NCBI RefSeq assembly: GCF_000499385.1
Contig: NW_013651884.1
Location: forward strand, 1-12,081
DNA length: 12,081 nt
Origin: Eimeria necatrix
Taxonomy: Eukaryota > Apicomplexa > Conoidasida > Eucoccidiorida > Eimeriidae
Direction: 5' to 3'
The notes under the pieces are model-generated. The model saw only the letters and a program-made list of their open reading frames with translations, did no database searches and was not told the origin of the DNA. The stretch's first letter is position 1. Every line of letters starts with the position of its first letter. Below are positions 1 to 9,821 of the stretch, piece by piece. A program made the translations under genes and the position numbers.

Positions 1-698
1 TCGAGACGGTCACGGGATGTACAGGGTACGTGATGGTCAGCATGCTTTTGAGGTTATTTGAGGTGAATAAAAGGTGTGATATGTCATGACGGCTCCTTTG
101 AGACGTAGTTTCGCACCCTTGACGCAGTTGTTTGGGACGCACACTGCGGACATGTAGCTTGCGGTTGCCTTGTTACCGAAGGTTGACAGGCGGTTTCACA
201 CATGCACACCACACATGTGCAGATTCCCGACTGTATATTCGCATGCTTGTCGGCGAGGACAATGGAGGCGCAGAATGTATAAGCATGAGACGCTGTATTG
301 GAATATTCCGTGAGTGGACCGTTGAAGGCTTTATTTTGTTTTTCATTTTTCTTTAGTCGTGTTGCAGGGCAGGGATTTAGCAAGTAAGTTCACGCAGTGG
401 AGTACACTGATTTTGTTTCTCTGAATCAGGCAGCAGCTTATTGACATGAAAAGGCGGGCTCCACTTTGTTGGTGCGCTATTGCGTGATCCAGTAGCTGCA
501 GTGTTTTGTGCAGTTGCCAATTGGCCAAGACACAGCAAGGGAGCCACACACTATCTGCCTTTAAAAGATCGGGTGATCCGGTCCATATTCAGTGTAATGT
601 TGTTTACGTACTGTGATTCCTCGAATCTAACTAGAGTGGGGCACTTTGCTTGCGTGAACCTAGAGCGGCACACGTAGCTGTTATGGTATGTTCACGAG

Positions 699-767
699 AC
701 ATGCTCCTCAGCTATGATACTGAGGTAATGTACATGCTCCTCAGCTATGATACTGAGGTAATGTACA
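699..767 (+). repeat. Perfect 33-bp tandem duplication, two copies plus 3 bases
   Basis: Positions 699-731 are repeated without a mismatch at 732-764, and the next three bases begin a third copy. The neighbouring array unit has only one equivalent (from 1467), so this duplication arose after the units diverged. Each copy contains a small inverted repeat. The length is a multiple of three, but no supported gene covers it. Confidence 0.95.
706..725. repeat. Inverted repeat, 6-bp stem and 8-base loop
   Basis: CCTCAG at 706-711 pairs with CTGAGG at 720-725. The same element recurs at 739-758 because of the 33-bp duplication. In the next unit the stem is only partly kept (near 1474-1492), so structure is not clearly conserved. 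Confidence 0.5.
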
Positions 768-965
768 GTGCCAGCTGCTGCAGGGCTATGTCCTGACTGG
801 TTGCCGAGCTAAGTGTATGAAGGATGCACAAGGCGTTAACACGAATCTGCTTTGTCTTTCCATGGCCGATACAATTTGGGAGTAAAAACGTGTTGAAGGA
901 AGTGCGTGGTGATGTATGGCTGCCTTCACTCGTGTACTTTCTCCGCAGTACTTGAGCACGCACCT

Positions 966-1718
966 GAGCAAGCAGACTACGCAGTATTCAAAGTTGGCAG
1001 TCGAATACTGCTCAGCGATAAAAGCAAACGCGTCATATTTTTGTGCGTGAGCTGTTGTGAATATCGTGTGTGAAATCTTGAAGAGTGCATTCGATTTGTC
1101 CATGATGTTGCGATGCTGATGGCTTAGCAAGTACATATGCGTGCTACATCACGTTTTGCTCAGAATGCTTTACTTTGTCCGCGATATCAATTAAGGACTG
1201 ACGATTCATCGTGGTGCTAAGCGGTTTCGTAAAACATGGATCAGTAACATTTTATGCGGCTATGAAGTGGTGAAGAGCTACATACAAATACGTCGCTACA
1301 TGAGCGTACGGTGTAGAACACAACTGAAGGGCTGGACAAGTTTTCGGGCGGTCAATATGTGATGTTTTGATCTGATGTAGTGGCATTTGAGGCGATAGAA
1401 TTTGACTAGAGTGATACAGTCTGTTTGCATGAGCCCAGTGCCGCACAAGCTGTTGCTGTGCTCAAGACACGCTGCTCAGCTATAATGCAGAGGTGATCTA
1501 TATTGCAGAATGTTGCATGGTTATGCTCTGACAGGGCGTCGACCCAAGTGCATCCAAGGCACATGAAGGGCTTGAAAGCGACCTTAGTGCTTCGTTGTCT
1601 TTTCACGGCCGGTAGAATCGGAAAATGAGGACGTATTTAAGGAAGTGCGTGGCGGTGCAGAATTGTGTTTGGCTGCCTTCGTGTGTGTAATTTCTGTGCA
1701 GCCTTTGAGTAAGTATCT
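966..1718 (+). repeat. Array unit 1
   Basis: Its right half (1350-1718) is the clearest partner of unit 0, with long runs of agreement and a few small indels. The similarity seems to fade after about 1110 in the first copy and 1890 in the second. It also matches unit 2: the heptamer at 1662-1668 recurs at 2411-2417, followed by a similar GGC-rich stretch. No coding frame is shared across the copies. Confidence 0.7.
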
Positions 1719-2447
1719 GGGCAGGCAGGCCAGTGCCTGACTCGGTGACCGTTTGCAGTGAAGATGAATTTAGACGACGCGCGCTACAGTGTAAGAGTGT
1801 GGTGTACAGAAGGAACGCGCGAGGCGGTTAATGTGGGTGATTGAGAAGTCATCTGTGTTGTTTCTGTTGTGCTCCCCGCAATTCGTGATTCCAGGACTAG
1901 AATGAGTGTTTTTGCTCACGCATTGAGAGTATGCTGCAGCTGTGCGCTAACCAGGATTACAGCCCGCACGGAACAGGAGGACGGCGGCGACTGCGCTTGT
2001 TTACGTCAAGATAGTCTGGATGGACAAATCGCTACTGATGTTCTTCGCTAGAAGGTTTGCAGTGTACACGCGGCTTCATAGGACAAGAGTGATGGGGTTC
2101 TGTGTTTTGATTGTGGCACATTTCGGCAAACATGGTACATAAAATCGACCGGCGTGTTTATTGTGCCTTCGAATTCAGGTTGCCCTCTTCATCGAGGGCG
2201 AAGACCTACGTTCTGGTTGATGGAAATGCGAGAGAGCCATTTGCCCTGCAGTTGTCATAAAGAGGCAGTCTTTAAATCGCACATGCACAATTTAGTCCGT
2301 ACAAAAGGAGCTATGAGGGACTTAGTTGGTGCGTTGTTGGTTTATCTTTCCCGGCGCACAGCCTTCCATGAGAGGGCTGCTGATACGCTTCGTTAGGCTA
2401 CATGGTGACGATTGTGTCGGCATCCATCTCTAAGCTTAGAATCAAAC
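1719..2447 (+). repeat. Array unit 2
   Basis: It is linked to unit 1 by the anchor at 2411-2417 and by a weaker alignment of about 2246-2300 with 1470-1530. Its own left end, a purine-rich block starting at 1720, resembles the left end of unit 3 at 2449. Spacing is 729-749. Two open frames of 60 and 80 codons lie here (1869-2051, 2154-2396), but neither resembles a known protein. Confidence 0.55.
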
Positions 2448-2545
2448 CGGCAAGGAGGTCAATCATGGCACAGATGGACTTCAGGGATACAGAGGAGCTA
2501 GGAGAAGCTGGAGTAGCACGTTGCAGTCTTTTCAGAGTTTTATTG

Positions 2546-2595
2546 TAGGGATCTCAAGTTTCACGCTGTGTAGGGATCTCAAGTTTCACGCTGTG
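2546..2595 (+). repeat. Perfect 25-bp tandem duplication
   Basis: Positions 2546-2570 are repeated exactly at 2571-2595. The aligned region of the next array unit (from 3287) appears to hold one equivalent, consistent with a recent duplication in this unit. The second copy runs into a hairpin-forming sequence. Confidence 0.95.
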
Positions 2596-2599
2596 AAAC
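2583..2599. repeat. Inverted repeat, 7-bp stem and 3-base loop
   Basis: GTTTCAC at 2583-2589 pairs perfectly with GTGAAAC at 2593-2599. It lies at the right border of the 25-bp tandem duplication and might have promoted it; that link is inference. Confidence 0.6.
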
Positions 2600-3200
2600 T
2601 ATATTGTTGTTGCCTTTCTGCACCGCGCGACAGCATGCCCACGAAATGTTGTGCATAGATGCCCCTCCACTAGAGGAAAGTGAACATGCTGCAGTTAAAG
2701 TCGGCTTTGCAAACGATCAGGCTTACGCAGCACCATCGAGAGCATGCTGAGCTCCTGCGGGCACTGGGCTGAGGAAATCCTCACGTTTCCCACAATGCCT
2801 GTGGTATTTTGTGCAACGAGATAAATATTGTTTTTGACTATATTGTAGTACGTTCCTTTTATCATCCCAAAAAATGTGATACCTGCGTGAGGCGCTGCTC
2901 TATTTGCGTTCCAACTTGCGCTAATGGAGTGCCGGATGCTGAGTTTTCACATGTAATATGCAGAGAGAGGTGCAACCGCTGAGTTTTGGCGGCGAAACTA
3001 AAGGAAACAAACGCTTACTTTTACGCTCTTTACTGAGGCCTAGAGCAACGTAAAGTAGAGTATGCCCAGCAAGTGAGCGCTTCAGTTTCTTTGCTTTTTT
3101 CTTTGAGGACTCTCCGGAGACGCACAGGTATCCAAGGTTTGTTTAAAGAAACCATTCTTAAAATACGCGAGAAAAGATCTATCTGCGCTAGTTCGCGGAT

Positions 3201-3939
3201 TTGCAAAGGGAAGTCAACAGTGGGGGCTTACGGATGAATCACCCAAGCAGGTTGAATCAGTGTGTGATTGTCTGATTTGTTTTGGTGTAAGGGATTCGTA
3301 TGTACATGGCCGGACTAGATGATTTTGCCCGGTACACATTTTAGGGCATACTTGACACGAATGAAACAGCTTTTCAGTGTCGATATAATAGCTAGGACCT
3401 AGTAGCAGTGGCAGTTGATATATTTGGGTACGCAGTGAGCGTTTTGCATAGAGAGGCATCGGACACGTAGCGGAAGCCCGCATTTGATACGAATCAAAGT
3501 GCTGCAACTATGAAAATTGGCACTTCTGAATAAGTCACTGGACAAACAAGCCACAAACATGGAGAATACTTCTACTTTGTCTTGCATAATGGACGTGCTG
3601 TACAGTGATTTGGTGCGGATGCACCACTTGTGAAACGAAGAGCAAGCTTCCTTGCAGCTGCCATGAAGCCCTTCAATTGCTCAATAGCTGTAGTGGTAGA
3701 AAAGCGTTTCCATAACACGCAAAGTAGACGACAACGCGAAGTTCCCTGTCGCATGTCTAAAGTGAAAACTGAGTCATTGCCTGTAGAGAGTGCGCTACGG
3801 TATTCGATTTCTATTTGCTTACAAGCAGCCGAAAAACTTTTTGCCAGTCGATCCCTTTAAAGAACGGCGAGTAGAAAGACATGAGCTGAAGCAAACTGTA
3901 GCGAGGCAGGATCGGAAATGAATGCTGCAAGAATGAACG
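3201..3939 (+). repeat. Array unit 4
   Basis: It pairs with unit 3 as described there. Toward unit 5 the block starting at 3305 (CATGGCCG) resembles the block at 4039 (CATGACCG), with similarity continuing for about 30 bases at spacing 734. A six-base anchor at 3209 matches 3948. It contains an open frame of 76 codons at 3630-3860 without recognisable product. Confidence 0.55.
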
Positions 3940-4661
3940 AATCTCTAGGAAGTGTGTTGCACCACTAGAGCACCCTTGATTGCTGCAGTTCAGTCGATTT
4001 AAAAAGTGGCTCCAGGGAAATATACGGCATACTTCTTTCATGACCGCAGGATTAGCTTTTCGAAGGCGCTTTGTGCGACTTACGATGAGAAGGTTGCCGC
4101 TCATTAGCTTTGATAGTAGCTGTGGAAGCCCGTGAATACTGAATTGACGTTTGCTATTTCGAGAAAGCGATGTTTTGCGTTGTCTCTAAAAAATATTTGG
4201 GATTTAACCTGCCCTACATATGCTTCAGGAATTCAAGTAAATTGTTGTGCGCAGCCCTGCATTTATTTGTCGGTCGGCAGGTGGCGACGGCAGATGACTG
4301 CGCAAGTGAACATGAAATTAAGGAGATTGAACGTGTAGCGGGGCTTTGAGGCTGCTGGTCAAAACCGCCAGGCACACTGCTGCTACTTGGAATATTTATG
4401 GGAGCTGAAGAGGCAGATGACTAAATTTTGTCTTATAACTAAACGGGACGCAATAAATATAGGCATTAGAGTTAAGCGAATCTGACTCGTCTACGCTCTG
4501 GTTGGCAAGAATTCGATGTGTATCCATCTTGGCACAGGGTAGCACTTCACTTATAGGCGGCCTGCGAGGAGGGCGTGTCCGGTGGTAGGATCTGTCCCCA
4601 TGTGGCTCATCTAACTAAACCACATGTGCGAAACATGAGCTCTGGTATGACGGAGTGTTTC
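3940..4661 (+). repeat. Array unit 5
   Basis: The heptamer AGTGTGT at 3951 recurs at 4673, and the following 35 bases remain similar (a pyrimidine-rich run, then TTGC). Spacing is 722, among the shortest steps. The left side matches unit 4 through 4039. A 68-codon open frame at 4132-4338 is not conserved in the neighbours. Confidence 0.5.
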
Positions 4662-5400
4662 AGGACAAAACAAGTGTGTGAAGTCGCCTGGTTCTCCCAT
4701 TGCGCACTGACTCTGGGTGCATTTCAGCTGGTGGGTTATTTTAAATGTGTTGTAGCCATTTAGTTGGCGCATCGAACACCTCTGCAGACGACAGGTTTGT
4801 GAATGATGAATGAGCATGCGGGCTACATAGAACGTGCTTTGAACGTGCACGATTAAATTGGGCAACTGCTTTGAGCAATACTGTTGACTGTTTTCAAGGA
4901 GATGCACAATCTTTACAGGACAATGTGGACATGGCGAAAAGCGATGTTCTTCAATCTAGTGAATTGGCTTACAAAGTTTGCAGAGGGTCGAGAGCACAGC
5001 GGTCAATCGCGATTTTTGATTGAAAACTCAGCGGATCGCTTGAATTTGTTAAATATGAGTGCAAACGGGGAGGGGCTGCTTGCTCCTGATGCTTGTGATC
5101 CAGAATTGATGTGCGACTGTGAAGTGCGAAGTGATCGTTTACGAGACGCTCACTCCGCCAACCGCTTTGAAAACAAGGACAATGTTTTGCCTGTTGAGAA
5201 TCAACACATTCAATATTTTACGCGTTGATTGGTGAATATACTGAGAGCGTCAGACCTTGTGTTGGCAAATGCAACAATGCGCTCCTTGCGCTCCATGGGG
5301 TTTCTATGAAGCTTTGGCAGGTGGATTTTCAGAGCGTAAGTTGAGTTTGTTGACTCTGCATTAGTTTATGGCACGTTGATTTTGGCGCAACTGGAGAAGC
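4662..5400 (+). repeat. Array unit 6
   Basis: It is linked to unit 5 by 4673 and to unit 7 by a weaker stretch beginning TCGCC at 4684 and 5423 (spacing 739). It includes the 114-codon open frame at 4884-5228, which has no homologue in the same position in adjacent units and is treated as chance. Confidence 0.42.
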
Positions 5401-6138
5401 ACGAATGTTCCGACACGCGATATCGCCATGCCACCAATCACAGTGAAGACGGCGCTTGTGATTTGTGCAGTTGCAGCCTAAGGAAGATAGATGGCAATAG
5501 AACAGCATAACAAGCAAGTTGGTTCCGAGGGAAAGCGGGCGCAGCTGATGGCCTTAACAGTTTGTCTGCCAATTAGAATACATCGCGGGTCAGGGACTTG
5601 GTGGAACCTGTATTCCACGCTATGCGACGTTTTTTGTAGTACTGCAGGGGTTTGTAAATGACCACTACAACAATTCATCGACAGAAAGCTGATCCACGAA
5701 ACTGCACGGTGAAGGAGATAGTGATGCACGAAGCAGCGAATCTTTGAGAGTCGAGCGTGCTGCTAAAACGCGGGGCACGTAATGCGGTGTGCCATGCCAC
5801 CGGGCTCTTTGAATAGTAATTGCGAGTGCTTCCTTCGGCATCCTTGCAGTCATTGAAGATCCCAAGCTGCTTTCGTTGCGTTTGCTAGACCCCCACACCG
5901 TAAAAATACAAATTAAATGGATGCCGCTGCTCGTTTGTGGAGGTACCACGTCAGCATTCAAATGCTGCTCGCCGATTGCTCAAAGGAAACAAAGCCATAC
6001 AGTGCAAAAACTTCGAAAGGGGACGAAAATATCGTAGGCCATTGTGTACCCAGCCCATGCTTCTAAATAAGGAGCCTGAATTTAGCGAGTGGGTTGAATT
6101 GCATAGATGCGTTTATTTTTTTTCGAACATGTTTGTGT
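5401..6138 (+). repeat. Array unit 7
   Basis: The nine bases ATGCCACCA at 5428-5436 recur exactly at 6166-6174 (spacing 738), with loose similarity around them. The link to unit 6 is weaker. No gene, promoter or RNA signature is visible. Confidence 0.45.
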
Positions 6139-6859
6139 TGCTTCGACATGGGCCCCAAAAGAGTAATGCCACCAGGCCATTCCTATGCTACAAGTTTAAA
6201 ACCTAAAGCGGCAGCTATCATGCCCGAACTAAGAGGCAATATCTTAGATCCCTGAATGAGTTGGCATACATCATAGAGACCTGTGGACACCAGGAATGCA
6301 TGCGTCTTGGTTGCTGGACCGGTTTGTCTCGTTTGAAGGCTAGTTAATCTTGCGTAAAGTATAACCCACTGCTTGTTTTTAAAAACTACAGTTGCTATTT
6401 ATGGAAGCACAAGGGAGGTGAAGGAAAAGGGCAAGGCGATGGCAATAAGTCATTCGATTACGAAAACGCATTGCGTTCAGGATTACTGGAGGCACGAAGG
6501 TGTATAGATGCTGTGAATCAGTCTTTACCTAAAAAGAGTGGCGCGTCCTTGATCGTTCTCCCGATTGCGCACTATCACAAACTCAAGCACGCGCAGTCAA
6601 TTAGCCTTCCGTGGTTGCTGGAGGAAGGCAAAGTAAGTCGGCTATGGCTACTGTGAAATATGCAAGCTCGCGTTCACGAAGTTTGACTTTTAGGGCGTGC
6701 CCAGGTTCACTCCATCATGTTTCACCTTGGCAGTCGTCCGCACGTAGCTTTTTTATTACAACGATGTAGGACTCGGTTTTCAATGGAACGCTTTTGTGTT
6801 TAAAGGGAGATGTATAAGGCTAATGGAGGGAGTGATCCAGATGGTGCGGTGAAATGCAG
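6139..6859 (+). repeat. Array unit 8
   Basis: It pairs leftward through 6166-6174. Rightward, the heptamer GCAGCTA at 6211-6217 recurs at 6940-6946 (spacing 729), and a weaker match of 6176 with 6882 gives spacing 706. It contains an exon-like open stretch at 6392-6632 that was considered and rejected as a gene. Confidence 0.42.
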
Positions 6860-7600
6860 GTTGTTGATTGTTTTTCGTCCCGCCATTTCAGAGCTTGTGC
6901 TATCTTTCCTGAGAAGCACAAGTGACGGTGACAGTAAGTGCAGCTAAGCGACGAGGAAGTTGCCACTACTTGGCGTGAAAAGAAGCTCTGAACATCAAAT
7001 CGCAAGACTAGTATGTGTTAGCTCAGAAATATGTTTCTGAAGCGTCATGAGAAAATCGAAACTACATGGCTGAACTGAAGGTGCTACCCATAAGTGAATA
7101 TGAAAAACGCTCCCAGAATACTCTGAAGTGCTGCATAGTGATGCGTTTACGAATTCACTATGTCGATAACAGTAGACTGCGACAGATTCTCGGTTCCAAG
7201 GTCCCTAAGCGATCACTTATTTTGTTGTGATGTGTTGAAGCTTTACTTCGAAAAAATCTTGTTCATATGTGGCACCACTAACCTCCCTGGTGCCATTGCC
7301 TGAAGCTCGCACATAGCCTTAACAGATAAGCTATTATCTGTTGTCAGAATTGGTCTCGGTGCCATCTAAGGGGCTTGATCAAACGCACGGCTTGGGGCGT
7401 TGCAGAAATGCGTTTGCCCACTCTGAATCCGCACAAATTGCTCTGGATCTGCACACATGGCTTGAAACGACAGCCAAGAAAATCACACCGTCTTTTCCGG
7501 AGCACTATGCGGAAGCCTTCCACTTTTCGGAGATGTTATTGTAAGGGAAGCAGATGATATTTTATGCTCTCCTTTTTTGCTGGAGCAATTCAATCTGGGC
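6860..7600 (+). repeat. Array unit 9
   Basis: A stretch starting AGCGA at 6947 aligns with 7688 and stays similar to the shared TGAAAAG at 6976-6982 and 7726-7732, giving spacings of 741 and 750. It carries the 9-bp-stem inverted repeat at 7321-7342. Open frames at 7341-7544 and 7375-7557 overlap in different frames and are not supported as genes. Confidence 0.5.
7321..7342. repeat. Inverted repeat, 9-bp stem and 4-base loop
   Basis: AACAGATAA at 7321-7329 pairs perfectly with TTATCTGTT at 7334-7342 around GCTA. No U-tract follows it and there is no adjacent gene, so it is not called a terminator. A hairpin of this size is not rare by chance in 12 kb. Confidence 0.5.
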
Positions 7601-8322
7601 AAAGCATGTACGTACGGACGCAGCGGATCATGGAACGTTCAGACAACTCACAGAAACTCTTTTTGAGAAGTATGCTCTCGATGATAGAGCGAAAGGAGAA
7701 GACTTCACACTTTCATCTGCAGTTATGAAAAGCCGCCGCAGGGAACCGTTGGTTCCTGGACGAACTTGTAGGCCGTCAAACGAATAAAGAATTTGCTAAG
7801 AAGATGGTTATATCATTATGGCATCAAGCACAGACACTCGCTATTTGAAGAGTGTCAGTTGAGTGAGTGGTGTTTCAACCGATACATATGTTGAGCAGCA
7901 GCGGTGTGAACGTGTGACCCCTTTCGTCAATGGTGCATGCGCACACGTGCACATGAAGCAACACCGACAGCATAGCAGGCTGCGGACCTTGTGGGCTGAG
8001 GAATCTGTTTGCTCTGTATGTTCATTTATTTATGACAGAAACAGCTAGACAAAACAACTTTTGCAGCAAAGGAACAACGTGCCTTTAATTTGTCTTTACA
8101 AGCCGTCATGCTGAGGATGACGCATATATCGAAGCACCACATACGACTCGATATAGGCCTTATTACGTCATTAAAATTCAACTAATCTAAATGCTGTTTA
8201 TCAGCAACTATCTGACAGCGACACAGTTAGATAGGAATGGAGCATCCTACCGATTTTTGAAGCTTGTGAAAGCGGAAATGTGACAATTCCAGCAAGTCCG
8301 TCAAGGATCCAAATCACTTAGC
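7601..8322 (+). repeat. Array unit 10
   Basis: Three ordered anchors link it to unit 11: AGAGC at 7686 and 8409, GACTT at 7701 and 8423, and CTGCAGTT at 7717 against CTGCAAGTT at 8434. Spacings are 717-723. The + strand changes here from G+T-rich to A-richer sequence. Confidence 0.5.
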
Positions 8323-9069
8323 GCCACAACTTTTGCTAAAGCTCTTTTTTTTAAAAGAATAAGCCTCGCGAATCACAATTTTTCCGTGCAATATGATTCT
8401 TTTGGGTGAGAGCATCACTGCCGACTTGTGCAACTGCAAGTTGGCGGGCATGCCATTGTTGTTATGGCGTACAGTTTATGCTAAGCATGCCCGAAGTTCC
8501 GCTCGCTGCCATTTTCGGTGCATCTTTATATGCTTCCTTCATGGGGCTTCAAGGAGCCTAGGCCCGACATTGGTGACAAAATGCTTAGCCACTGACGCTC
8601 TAAATGTGCGTACAAGGGAAAGCAACGCAATCATGCGGAAAATAGCAGTTTGAAGACTACAGTTTCCTAGGCCAAGCCAGCTGAAAGGTACGCAATCGCC
8701 TGGATATTATAGAGGACAGTCGATGTTCTGGTTTCACGTAGAGTTATTATTGCACAGTGACGCTTTTGATGAAACGGGAGGGGACCCAGTAAGTTTGGTT
8801 GGTTGTCGCCTGGATTTCGGAGCGCACTATTGACTTTATGCCGAAGGGTCTCGTCGCGTGGATTGCAGCATGGCCGACAGCCTGTAACCTAAAAACGTGC
8901 ATGCGCATCCTGGGAAGGCCTTTGATCGTCAAATGCACGAGGACGAGAATGATGCAGCAAGCGCTACAGTATTTGGATAGAAGGCGGGATGCTTGCTGCC
9001 TTCCGCGATGCGCGTAGATACACGAGACGAAGACGCCTTTTTAGCTGGTGCGTCGAACTTACTTTCGAT
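8323..9069 (+). repeat. Array unit 11
   Basis: The heptamer ACAAGGG at 8612-8618 recurs at 9370-9376, followed by a similar AAAGC-containing run (spacing 758). CCATT at 8453 matches 9191 (spacing 738). A less certain match of 8982 to 9768 needs a spacing near 786, so indels are likely in the right part. The open frames at 8393-8653 and 8799-9017 show no conserved product. Confidence 0.55.
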
Positions 9070-9821
9070 AATTCGTAACCGCGGCGGTAGGCACAGACAG
9101 AAAGGACAAGGTACTATGTGAGCATCCTAGTGGCGTTCGTTTTGGAGTTAACCAGGGACAGATTAAGAAGAGCTGTAGGATTGGGAAACACCATTCAAAC
9201 CCTTTGCTAACTCTTCGGCACTCACTTAGCGGAACTCCAACGGCAGCCCTCAGAAGGCCATAGTTGGTGCATTTATTTCGCAGCATCGGCTGCTCAGAGA
9301 ATTTTGGGGTTTGTGAACTGATGAAGGCAACAACTGCTTATTGCGTGTTGGCTTTGCAGGATAATGCCGACAAGGGTGAAAAGCGTAATAAGTTCCGTTG
9401 GTCATTGCAGGATATCCGCTCGTATCTTGTCGCTGCGCATGCATATTATTTCGTTTAGACTGTCATGCTGCGCACGGACGCTCTACGCGGCGTGCCACCA
9501 TCGGGAAATATGCTATCAAAAATAGCCGTATGTATTGCTAAAGGCTTGGATAATATGTGTCCAGAGTTCTTATGTAGCTGTTCGGTGAAGGTAGCACTAG
9601 ACGACTATTAGGACCGGGATTAAGTCTAGGATTTAATTTGTTTAGCTGGTGCGTTGAGTTGCTAAGCTAATATTCACAGCATGCTCGTGCAAGGCCCGAC
9701 TCTAAAGGTAACAAGCGAACTCACAGCGTGCGCATTGATCTACATTGTTACCGCTCCACAGCAAGTGAGGCCGGGTTTCGCGGCCTCTCCCATCAGCAAA
9801 TTGCGAAAGGCATGTATCATG
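9070..9821 (+). repeat. Array unit 12
   Basis: It matches unit 11 as described there. Toward unit 13, a 24-base stretch starting at 9379 (AAAAGCGTAA) resembles the one at 10131 (AGAAGCGTGA) at spacing 752. A 14-base word at 9641-9654 also occurs out of phase at 9040-9053. Confidence 0.5.

Larger units (their letters stand above)
225..965 (+). repeat. Array unit 0
   Basis: The right half, from about 578, aligns well with unit 1. Positions 623-636 match 1398-1411 with two differences, 896-909 equals 1639-1652 exactly over 14 bases, and 917-927 equals 1670-1680 exactly over 11 bases. The left half (225-577) was not convincingly aligned and is assigned only by spacing. This unit carries a private 33-bp duplication at 699-764; unit 1 has a single equivalent near 1467. 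No gene is seen. Confidence 0.65.
2448..3200 (+). repeat. Array unit 3
   Basis: It aligns with unit 4 at three places: 2450 with 3203, 2545 with 3287 (spacing 742) and 2598 with 3314 (spacing 716). The drop of 26 between the last two spacings is what the 25-bp tandem duplication at 2546-2595 predicts if unit 4 lacks it. That internal agreement is good evidence that the alignment is real. Confidence 0.65.

Noticed and set aside
4884..5228. 114-codon open frame on the + strand
   Set aside because: A second, shifted frame over 4919-5020 looks equally protein-like, no domain is recognised, and neighbouring units do not preserve it.
6392..6632. Exon-like stretch with a possible acceptor before 6392 (T-rich, then CAG) and a good donor GTAAGT at 6633
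   Set aside because: The frame reads well for about 80 codons, but I found no downstream acceptor that keeps phase into a long open frame, no start exon, and no homologous open stretch in adjacent units.
7341..7787. Two same-frame open stretches that could be joined by removing a 102-base intron (7541-7642)
   Set aside because: Donor GTAAGG and phase fit, but the acceptor lacks a pyrimidine tract, the upstream exon has no compatible partner, and protein-like appearance is common in all frames here.
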